64,000 nucleotides of DNA, taken from Ziziphus jujuba. Its lineage: Eukaryota > Streptophyta > Magnoliopsida > Rosales > Rhamnaceae. Within the stretch, counting starts at the first letter, position 1; every line of letters starts with the position of its first letter. This document shows, piece after piece, positions 36,985 to 46,559 of the stretch. Made by a program: the position numbers and the translations under genes. The notes under the pieces were generated by a model. The model was not told the DNA's origin. It worked only from the letters and a program-made list of their open reading frames with translations, and made no database searches. The stretch covers positions 15,733,501 to 15,797,500 of the forward strand of contig NC_083379.1 in assembly GCF_031755915.1 (NCBI RefSeq), written 5' to 3'.

Positions 36985-38050
36985 AAATATTTATAGGGTG
37001 AAAGAATTCATACTACAATAAAGCATTAATTGGTTCGTCGTTTCAGTTCACTGATTTATAAAAGTCAATGTATTTAATACAAAATTTTATAGTTGGATTC
37101 ACCAATATCAAATTTAATACCACAAGACACAAATACAAACTAAACTTTATGTTGAAGATTAATGTTGTTGACGCTTTTGATGAAAGTTTTCGAATGTAAA
37201 ATTTTGTTTTCAAATTGTTTACTGAAATTTTGAGTGCAACTGAAACCAATGAAAAAGAACTCTTTGGTAAGTAAAAAATTTATAATTGTGCAATGATTAA
37301 TGCTTAAAAATAATTTTTAACCTTTTTTTTTATAACTTTTCTATTTTGTTTTTGAAGATATTATTGGAAAAGTTGTTGAAAAAGGCAATTTTAAAAGCCT
37401 AGAAGATGGAGGAAAGACAAACAAGTTCATTGATATTATGCTTCAGGATCTAGAGTAGTTTCATTTATCATTTGAGTACCATTTAAATTATAATCTTATT
37501 TGCATGTAATATTGTATGATTTTGTGTGTTTATTTTACAGAAATACCAAGCTTCTATGTACTTTGTGGGGTGATTTTGTAGATGATATCAATGGTTATTT
37601 AAATTTAGAAAAAACAGAATCTATAATTATAATACTTCAATTTTTCCGTGCTAATATTCAGAGGTTATATCTTCAATTTTTTTAATACACATAGATACTA
37701 ATTTAAACATTTTTTTTCAATACAAATGTTTAATTAAATTAAAAACTACTTTATTGCAGGAGAGATTGGAATATTCAATACATGTTATATTTCAAAGTTG
37801 ATGGTGCATTCCCCCTATCAAGGAAGTTATTGAATTTCAAAATAAGTAGGTCTTTTTTTTTTTTTTTTGGGCAAAAATGTTTCAATTTAATTTAACAATT
37901 GTTTTATTTTGAAGATTGATGGGTGGAGGTGATTGCAGCTCTCAAAGAATAAGTCAAATATCTTCTTCATCTGCTTATTCTGTATCTAATCACTTAGAAA
38001 GTGGAAAAGCTATTATGAAAGCCATCGAAGAGTTGGTAGAATCTATAGAG
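36985..38050 (+). pseudogene. RPA70-like (replication protein A subunit 1) pseudogene
   Basis: Exon-like blocks with plausible splice sites encode an OB-fold region of plant RPA1-like proteins. Block 37358-37454 reads DIIGKVVEKGNFKSLEDGGKTNKF..DIMLQDLE. Block 37541-37663 reads NTKLLCTLWGDFVDDINGYL and SIIIILQFFRANIQR. A block from about 37761 gives NTCYISKLMV and, one register off, PPIKEVIEFQNK. Block 37916-38050 reads GGGDCSSQRISQISSSSAYSV and EELVESIE. Upstream, 36985-37260 carries a degraded equivalent of the preceding OB fold (ending EKELF at a GTAAGT donor, 37262). At least one frameshift in the third block and stops upstream make it non-functional. Such RPA-like genes are common passengers or components of plant Helitrons. 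Confidence 0.7.
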
Positions 38051-38506
38051 GTAAATAAGCAATACAAAAAATAATATGACAACATATATTTAGCAATCAT
38101 GCTTTCTTCTTCTTTTTTTCTTCTTTTTTTCTTTCAGGTGCATTCATATAATAGACATGTATATAGTATATAACAATAAACATTCTTTTTCACCCAAAAA
38201 ATAAAATAAAAAAAGTCATAATAGACATTCTGATCGACAGAAAAAAAAAATCCATTAATATAAAGGAGACAAAAAAAAAAACATTTTTTTAGAATAAATT
38301 AGCCTCTACTATATTTTAATTAGCCATAAAGTGTATTAAATACGTCTTTAAAATTATCGCATTATTGTATCGGTCTAAATCACAAAAGTTTTCATTCTAA
38401 TTATACAATTTTCTAGGAAGCAACTTCTCATTAAAACTTTTTTTGTCATGGTCATGCATTCTCAGCGAGATCATGTAAATATTTATAAAACCACCACATT
38501 AAAAAC

Positions 38507-38560
<54 letters not shown>
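38507..38560. repeat. Compound (TA)n(GA)n microsatellite
   Basis: About twelve TA units followed directly by about fifteen AG units. Confidence 0.9.
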
Positions 38561-38565
<5 letters not shown>

Positions 38566-38599
38566 ATGGCATAATTAATCTTTAAAAACAAATTTTTGG

Positions 38600-39070
38600 A
38601 ATATGTGTATATACCAATATATGTATATATTGTTCACCATTGCTTATATGTATATATAACATAGTATTCTTTTTTTTGGTTTTCCTTCCTTTTTAAAATA
38701 TATATTTTTCTGAAAATATAAAAAATAAAAACTAAAATAAGGAAACTAACTAAAATAAGGAAAATTTTGATCTATTTAATTAACCCTAAAACTATTTAAA
38801 TTTTAATTAATTTATTTAAGGATATATTGTTCACTATTCCTTCTTTTTTAGAATATATGTATATAACAATATATGTATATATTGTTTACCATTACTTATA
38901 TGTATATATAACATAGTATTCTTCTTTTTATTTTTCTTCCTTTTTAGAATATATAATTTTCTGAAAATATAAAAAAAAATTAACTACTAATAAGGAAAAT
39001 GTTGACCTATTTATTTAACCCTAAAACTATTTAAATTTTAATTAATTTATTTAAGGATAAATATCAATTT
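38600..39070 (+). repeat. Tandem duplication, about 245-bp unit
   Basis: CCAATATATGTATATATTGTTCACCATTGCTTATATG at about 38611 recurs at about 38857 with a few changes. Both are followed by TATATAACATAGTATTC, a CTTCCTTTTTA tract, TTTTCTGAAAATATAAAAAA and CTATTTAATTAACCCTAAAACTATTTAA. The tail is shared with the units at 34975 and 35705. Confidence 0.75.
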
Positions 39071-39139
39071 ATCTCATAAACAAAATTTACAGAAAATCAG
39101 AATTACAACTCAAAACTTTAACATTTTCGGGAGGCCTAA

Positions 39140-39400
39140 TATATATAATCCTTCCTCTACATATTAAATATTGTTTTGTATACATTGGAAAAAAAAAAAA
39201 AAGAAAGAAAGAAAAAAAGAAGAAGATCCAAAACTACTTATTATCAATAAAACTTTTATATAGATTTTCAAATATGACCGGATAGATCGATCTTATCAAT
39301 CAGAACAATGCTAACAAGATGCAATAGACAATCAAATTTAGTGTCCGAAGACTTTGAAAAGTCGCATGCTTTGATAACAAATTAAAAATTAGTAGCAATA
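39140..39400 (+). repeat. Dispersed repeat family R2, copy 2
   Basis: Shares GATCCAAA, ATCAATAAAACTTTTAT, CTTATCAATCAGAACAATGCTAACAAGA, GACTTTGAAAAGTCGCATGCTTTGATAACAAATTAAAAATTAGTAG with 36300-36660, in part. A homopurine A/G tract lies at 39189-39226. Confidence 0.6.
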
Positions 39401-39579
39401 ATAAAATTATAATAATAATTATAATTATAATAATAGAAATTATAATAATAATAACCTTACAAAGTTATTATTATAACAATGTAAAAAGTAATAATAATAA
39501 TAATAGAAATAAAGGTAATTAAAAATAAATAATAATTATAATAATAATAATCATAGAAATAAAGGTAATTAAATTATAT

Positions 39580-39960
39580 TATAATGATTTAATATAAAGA
39601 AATTAATTATTTGCAAGGAATAAAAAAAAAGATAGTCAGAATAAAAAAATTAAAATAGATTTATAATCTCTTTATTAATATCTTTGCTAGTTTAATATAT
39701 TTATTTTATTGTAAAATAAATTTTTTTTGTATATGGTAATTAATAATTAGATTTCATATATTAATACATATACATATATAGATGTGCAATAAATGAAATT
39801 TCAATATCATAATATATTGATTTCAATAATAAAATTAATCTTTTTATTTGATATTAATAAAATATATCTAACCATAAATAAATTACCTCACAAGGTTATA
39901 TGGTAAATAATAATAATAAATATAATAAATATAATTACATTATATTATGAGGATTTAATA
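39580..39960 (+). repeat. Dispersed repeat family R3, copy 1
   Basis: Matches 57920-58340 in order: TTAATTATTTGCAAGGAATAAAAA, ATATTTATTTTATTGTAAAATAAA, GGTAATTAATAATTAGATT, ACATATACATATAT, AATTTCAATATCA and TTTCAATAATAAAATTAATC. Confidence 0.65.
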
Positions 39961-40400
39961 TAGATAAATTAATTAATTGCAATATCATAATATGTATATT
40001 TCAATATCATAATATAATTGAAATTAATTATGATGATTCAATATTATAATATATAGATTTCAATAATGAAATTAATCTTCTTATTTAATCTTCTTAAAAA
40101 ATGAATAGTGACTATACATGGTCAATTTTAAAGTTAATTCAAATAATAAAGAAAAACACTTTAATTTGAAATGATGGCCTCATTTTAGGAATTAAAAAAA
40201 ATTTATATTAGGTTGAAGGTTTTCAGTTATAAATAGGTAATGGAGCAAGTAATATTTAACTCTCAATCAATCGATATATAACTAATGAACAATATTTCCT
40301 CTTTAATTTTAATTTTTGTTATAATAAAAATTATTTAGTTAATTAATTTGATTCGATTTGAATATAATTAATTATTAAACTCATCTATTGTAGTTATCCA

Positions 40401-40430
40401 ATCCGTACATCGCAAGGAATTAATACTAGT
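40401..40430 (+). mobile_element. Helitron-like 3' terminus, degenerate hairpin plus CTAG
   Basis: CCGTACATCGCAAGG followed by AATTAATACTAG and T. This matches the plant Helitron 3' pattern: a short GC-rich hairpin of the CCGTGCATCGCACGG type about ten bases before CTRR, inserted before T. Two stem pairs are broken. It lies about 2.4 kb downstream of the RPA-like pseudogene on the same strand. Confidence 0.55.
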
Positions 40431-43150
40431 ATAATATATATAATTACATTTTTGTATATATAGTATATGTATATTTGATTTAATATATATATATATATAT
40501 ATATATATGTCAAAACACTTCTTTTCTCTCTAAGCCTTGATCTCATCTTTTCTCCTTCTCCTCTCACTCGTCTTCTCTGTCACCACTCACCAGCCACCAT
40601 ACCACCCACACAGATGAGCATCGCCTCCGCCATCTCTCCTATTCCTATGATAATCTTCTTCATCTCTTTCTTTCATTCTCTCATTCTCAGTCTCTCACCG
40701 TCTCACCCTCTCGATCTCCATTCCCTTCTACAATCTTTCACTCCCTCTGTCTCTATCTCTATCTCTCGCTCTTTTGACTCTCACTCTCCAATCTAAATCC
40801 ATTCTCAACCAAACCTAACTCTATCGATTGGACCCAAACCGTAGCTCTATCTATTTGAGGTGGTTGTGAGACCATCAATAGTCTCGATTACCATCATCTA
40901 GTCACCAACCATCAGTTTCATTCTCAGATAATTTTCAAATTTCCATTTGCTCCTATATATAATTTTTTTTTCTTTAAGGGTTTAATTTCTAAAAATTCAC
41001 TATTTCAAAATTCTATTTTTCTTTGATGATCTCAAATCTTAATTATTTATTGACTTTTAAGATTTTAATTTTTAAGAAACTTGACAGTTCAAGTTTAAGG
41101 CTTCAAGCCAAGAAGGAAGGAAACCAGAGCTGGCCTATGGTTGTGTGTGCCACTGTGCTCAAGTGATGCTATAATCAGTGAAGAAAATATAGATGTCGAT
41201 GAAAATATTGAAGGTATGAATTTACAGAAATATCGATGGAAATATCGATATCGATAAGGTTACGGAAACTGTAAATTTTTAATTTAGAATACAAATTTTG
41301 AGATATAAAATAATTATTATAATAAGATAATATAAAAATTCAATAATTAGAATACAATAATAATAAAATATAATAAAATACTCATCCAATTAAGCATATA
41401 TACTATACTCTTATATATTATATAACAAAAAAACTAACAATATTATTTATTTATTTTTAAATAGATAAAATCAAATTTATTAAAAAAAATTAAATTAAAC
41501 ACTAAAATAAAAAAAATAAAAAAAATAAAGAGATGGGTATTAAAATACTACATATAAAAAAAATCATGTATTATCCTTTATATAATATAATATTATCATA
41601 TTATTATTTTATATTATTTTATTATAAAATATTATTCTATTATATTTTATATCATTTTATTATAAAATATTATCATATTTTATTTTATTTTATTTTTTCT
41701 TTCTCTTTCCTTCCCCCCCACGTGGAAGAAAGATTTCTTTCTTATCCTTTCTTCTTCTTTCTCTCTTCCCTTCGTCTTCTTCCTCCCTCTCTTCTCTACC
41801 AGATCGTAACCAACCCAACCAGAGAAACAAATTCATAACATATCAGATCTCAGAATCACAGCCGCTGACATCTCCCCAAAAAATCCACCGAAACCCGACG
41901 ACTTCTCGCCGACTTCTCCACCAGATTTTCCACCATATCCATCTAAAAAATGATATCCCAACCAACTCCTGTGTTTCCAGGTGAAACCCATCGAATCCGG
42001 TGACATTCCAGTGACACCCATGACAGAAACTCTTTCCCCCTTTCCCCCCCTCCCTTTTCGGTGTTCGAGGTGGTCGACAACAGACAGTATCGGCGACTTT
42101 TCGCTGGTGTCGGCGACATTTGCTTCACTGGCTATGATAAGGTAAGTTGTTCTCTACTTCTCTCATACTCACACTGGATAAAATGTAATGTGATGTGAAC
42201 TTGCTTGAATTTTAGAATTCAGAGTCTCTATGGTTGTGATTTTGAATTTGACTTTGTTTCTTTTTAACTCTAATTTTTGTTTAATTATGGTCAATGGCAA
42301 TTGTTTATTTGTGTGTTTCTTTGTGGGAAACTAGGAAGGAATTGCTTAGTTATGGACTTTAAATTTATTTGTTTCTTTGTAACTCTGTATTTTGTTTAGT
42401 TATGGGAATTGCTTACTTATTAATGTTTGTTTCTTTGTGGAAATTGTTAATTTATTTATAGGAATTCTTTGACATTGTATTTTTTTTTCAAAGTGATTGG
42501 TACGTTGTTTTATCAATAGTAGAATTTCAATGTTATACTATAATTGCCATTTGCCATCGAAAATTGAATTGATAAAATGTGAGTTGTTTGGTTGCTTACA
42601 AAGTTGCAAATAAACCCTCTGTGATTCTAAATTTTAGAAATTGTGAATTTAAAATGTTAGTTGCCTTTGTAACTTTGAATTTATGAAAGTGTAATTTTAA
42701 AATATGAGTTTGCTTGCATTTCAGAGTCTGTGTGATTCTGAATTTTCGAAATTGTAAAAATGCGAGTTGTCTTTGTAACTCTATTTTTATGAAATTTTGA
42801 ATTTAAATCATGAGATTGCTTGCATTTCAGAGTCTATGTAACTATGAATTTTTGAAATTATAATTTTAAAAGTAACTTACATTTCAAAGTCTTTGTGACT
42901 ATGAATTTTTTGCATTGTTTTTATTTTAAAACGTACATTGGAATTATTTATAGTTATTTGCATGTTTGCAATATACTTAATTATATGGAATTGAATTGTT
43001 GTATATTTGTTTGAAATTACAATTGAATGTAAATTGATTTGATTGAGATTGTGCAATTTATGGAATTGAGCTGTTGTGTAATAGTTGTCCTTTTTTTTTT
43101 TTTTTACCCTATTTTATAAGCAGTGTCATAGATGTGCTGAATATGGATCC
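40431..43150 (+). other. Transposon-derived DNA, probable 5' part of a hAT element
   Basis: No intact gene. Pyrimidine-rich segments at about 40520-40800 and 41690-41800 resemble 5' leaders. A stretch around 41190-41260 repeats ATCGATG/ATATCGAT motifs. GC-richer DNA from 41830 to 42140 ends in TATGATAAG|GTAAGTTG, a good donor, and about 1 kb of intron-like DNA with repeated TTTGTAACTCTG/ATTTTGAAATTG phrases follows. It then reaches the transposase-like frame at 43150, so this may be the leader exon and intron of the hAT transposon. Confidence 0.4.
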
Positions 43151-45332
43151 TGATTCTGCCTAATATGGACTTTGATTTCCCATCATCAGTTAATACTCCT
43201 TCTCAAACCCCAATGGGCTAAAGCAAATCATCACCACCAGTGTCAAAACCATCTATGCCTATGCCTTTTGATCCCAAATCAATGCTATCTCTACCACCTC
43301 CATTAAAGGGGGGCAAAAAAAAAAAAAAAAAAAACTTTGAGGCTAGCAAGTGATGTATAAGATCACTTTGTGAAAATAAAATATGGTGATTCTAATGACT
43401 CTAGATGTGAATGCATATACAACCATAAAGATTATGCATGTGTTTCTAAGAAATGTAGAACTAGTACCCTAAGGAACAATTTAAAGCAATGTCAGAAATT
43501 CCCTTATAATATAGATGAAAAGAAGCAAAAGACTTTAAGTTTTTATAGAAACCTGATGGTCGTGGTAATAATCTAATAGCTACAGTTTTCAACAAAGAGG
43601 CATGTAGGATGGCATGTGCCAAAATAATAATATTGGATGAGTTGCTTTTCAGTTTCGTAGAAGGCCATGGGTTTAGATACTTTTGTAGTGTTGCATTTTC
43701 TAAGTTCGATCCTCCATCTAGAAGAACCATTGTAAGGGACTTTTATTAATTATACTTGGATGTTCCAACTAGATGGAACTCCACATACTTAATTTTAAAG
43801 TTGGCTCTGAAATTTCAAAAAGCTTTTGAGAGAATGAAAAAGGAAGATGGATATTATGCTTTCTATTTTGGAGAGAATAATACTGGTAGGAAAAAGTCAG
43901 ACTTCCTGTAGTTAGGCATTGAGATCATGCCAAAGTGTTTGTCAAATTTCTTAAGAGCTTTTATGAGGTAACTCTTAAATTTAGTGCTTTTATGCATGTT
44001 ACCTCTAATATATACTTCCATCAAGTTTCTTCAATACAAAAACAATTGGATGACCTATGTGGCAGTGAAGATGATGGTAGGGATGGCAATTTGCCCTGCA
44101 CACCCTGAAAATGGCGGTGCACCACCCCTAACGGGGTGGTTTTTCTCTAAAAAATCGAGATCACGGGATAAATCCTTAAGGTCCGAATCAGGATTGGGCC
44201 GAGATCGGGAAATAAAGAACCCGACCCTTATATATTTACTTTTTTTATTTATATTTTATGTATTTGGACTATTGTATTTTTTAAAGATGCATTTTATTAT
44301 AATTGTAAATTTGGAGCTTGATGTATTTTATTATATTTTTATTGCATTTTAATCCACTTTATTTACATTTTATTCGTAAAAGAAAATTTTTTTATATAAA
44401 TTTTTCAAAAAAAGAAAATTATATCAATTATAAAAAATAAAACAAACGGGCAAAACTGCCCCACCCCATCCCCAATTGGAAAATCCCAGTCGCCGTCCTA
44501 ACTCTAGAGAAATGGGAAAAACACTGGGGATGGGATGAAAAATTTCCCACGAAGACGAGGATGAGATTTTAAAAACCGATCTCGTCTCGCCCCGTTAACA
44601 TTCCTAGATGATGGTTTGTGTATTATGGCAAGGAAAATGAGTGAAAAGTATATAATAAGTATTGGGGTTCCCTAGGGAATGTTAATAAAATACTTTTGAA
44701 TGCAGCAGTGCTTGATCCTATATATAAGTTGGATTATATGTCATTTAGTTATGAGATGCTTTATGACAATAATGAAAGTAACGTTATTGAATTGACTAAT
44801 GGTTTGAAGATGGCTTTAATAAGGCTGTATAATTAGTATAATGAAAAAGAAATGAGTTCAAATAATAGTTGTCAATTTTCCACTAGTGATGAGTCTTCTA
44901 GAACTAGTTGGGATAGTAATAGTAGTGGATTAGGACAAGTCAATTATGCTGACTAAGTTTAGATTACCTAGTTGAAGAAAAGAGAAAAAATCAAATGTAA
45001 AAAGGTAAAAAATGATGTGGACAAATATTTGGCAGACTCTTCTAAACTTGGTCTAATTAAGAATTTTGATATTTTAAATTGGTGGAGGATCAATAGAGAG
45101 AAATACTTTGTGTTAGAGAAGATTTCAAAGGATGTCTATGGCTTCTGAGAGTGCCTTTAGCAGTGGAGGCAGAATACTTTATCCTTTTAGGAGTTCTTTG
45201 ACTACTAAAATAGTGGAGGCTTTGATATGTTGTCAAAATTGGCTTCATCCTTCTCCAAGTTTAGACAGATTCATTTTAGAAGAGATAAAGTATTATGAAA
45301 GTATAGATGCTGGTAATGTAATATGCAATTGA
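43151..45332 (+). pseudogene. Decayed Ac/hAT transposase (BED-finger, hAT dimerisation domain)
   Basis: Blocks in order. MDFDFPSSVNTPSQTPMG begins at about 43163. A BED-finger-like region reads CECIYNHKDYACVSKKCRTSTLRNN (43410-43490). Next come ACRMACAKIIILDELLFSFV and RRTIVRDFY (43600-43745), DVPTRWNSTYLILKLALKFQ (43755-43815), LKFSASLHVTSNIYFHQ-type sequence (about 43975-44030), then LCIMARKM and KYWGSLGNVNKILLNAAVLDP (44615-44720). Last is the hAT C-terminal dimerisation motif ASESAFSSGGRILYPFRSSL..VEALICCQNWL (45135-45250). Stops, frameshifts, an internal deletion between 43745 and 43755, and a 529-bp insertion at 44078 make it dead. The family is the Ac-like plant hAT group (RICESLEEPER/zinc-finger-BED type). 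Outer termini were not identified with confidence. Confidence 0.85.
44070..44614. mobile_element. Non-autonomous hAT element nested in the transposase, 8-bp target duplication
   Basis: GATGATGG occurs at 44070-44077 and 44607-44614. The 529 bp between them start TAGGGATGGCAATTTGCC and end TTAACATTCCTA, so both ends read TAGGRATG inwards. Subterminal GC-rich blocks (CGGGGTGG, GGGCCGAGATCGGG, CCCCACCCCATCCCC, CGTCTCGCCCCG) are typical of the abundant TAGGGATGGCAA hAT family. Removing the insert and one copy of GATGATGG restores the flanking transposase reading SEDDG-LCIMARKM. Confidence 0.9.
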
Positions 45333-46559
45333 GATTATTTTTTTATTATATGCAAATTATATTATTTTTGAATGCTTTTATAATATTTGCTTCTCTTTGG
45401 TATCACTCAAAGAGTTATGCCAAAGTCAAATAGCAGCAGCAACCGCTGACAACAACAACAAAAAGGATTGACTGTGCTTGTGTGTTGTGGAGTGGAGGGC
45501 CTTGAAAGCTTTTGCAGCTATCGAAGGTAACTCTTTTTGTTTTATTTTTTATTTCGTACTAATCATCACATTATTAGATTAATTTATTTTGGTTCTCCAT
45601 GCTTTGTGATTGTAGCAATGCTTGCAGTTTGAAGTTTAAACTTTGAAGAGTAGAAAGCTTTTGGATTTGGAGGCATTGGTAGTAGGAGAATTGAAGCTTA
45701 GAGGCAATTTTTTGAACTGTTATTAGTTATTTTCAATTTTCATTTTAGACATATTTTTTCTTTGACGTATGTTGATGAATTGATATTTGTATTATTAGTA
45801 TCAATATTTATAACTTTGGATCTGTTCTGTAAGCCTGTAATTTAGGTGAATGCTTGTATTTGACTACTGGTAATTTATTATACTAGGTAGTAGAAAGAGA
45901 TGCTAGTAGAGACATGTAATTTTTAAAAATATGTTTGTTTAGTTAATTTGTTAATTTGTTAATTTTTTTTTTCATTTTTTTGCTTTTGCTAAAGTATAAT
46001 AGTTATTAGGTCCAAAAATGTTAAAATGATAATGCCCGTTTCAGAAGAATCAAAAGCCAATCCTAAAAACTTTGAAAAATTAGATGAATTTGGTTCAAAA
46101 ACAGGCCCAAAATAGTATAGCCAAGTAGAAGCCCAAATCGAACAGCATAAAACCGAATTGACAAACCAGTTCTATTTGATTTAAGATAGATTTCCTTTTT
46201 AACAATGGTTCGGTTGGATTACGATACAAGATATAACAAATTGATCGGTTCAATTGGAAATTTAGATTAAAATCGAACCAACCCAAACTATACAATCCTC
46301 TACCAACATGAAACCGATCAAAACATATGTACATAGAAAAGTTGGTTGCGGTATGGTAAATAGTACATTGCTGGACTCTAGAGTTTTGGTAGGTAAGGAG
46401 TCCATCACTTATTTATACAATGAAAATCCTGTCTAGAAATTTTTTTTTTCTTTGAAGAAAATTAAATAGAAAAAAGAAGTTCATTGTAACCTTTCCATGG
46501 AGTTATTTGTAATTTATCATTTAGACTTTGGATCTTTTCTATAATGTTTATTGCATATA
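45333..46559. other. Downstream part of the hAT element and spacer
   Basis: No gene. From about 46020 to 46330 the DNA carries subterminal motifs (ATCGAAC, AACCGAATTG, GGTTCGGTTGG, AAATCGAACCAACCC, GAAACCGATC) in both orientations, like those at 32839-33020. This suggests a hAT end near 46.3 kb. A clean terminal repeat was not found. Confidence 0.45.

Larger units (their letters stand above)
34200..36985. other. AT-rich repeat block without genes
   Basis: Very AT-rich. Made mostly of the dispersed repeat copies listed separately, plus (AAT)n near 34909-34930 and (TA)n at about 35403-35428 and 36150-36169. From about 36690 to 36930 the DNA is alternating TATTAT/ATAATA sequence. Confidence 0.6.

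Noticed and set aside
40614..40796. 60-residue serine-rich frame
   Set aside because: Encoded by a CT-rich low-complexity stretch next to microsatellites, with no family signature.
44078..44352. Part of the 122-residue frame 43984-44352 as a gene
   Set aside because: It runs from the transposase remnant into the nested hAT element and is an artefact of the insertion.
32839..46350. A single giant hAT element from the CAGTGGTGGG end to the 46.3 kb subterminal motifs
   Set aside because: Both ends share CGAACC/GGTTCG motifs, but no matching terminal repeat or 8-bp duplication was found at the right end, and unrelated repeats fill the interior. Two separate elements are more likely.
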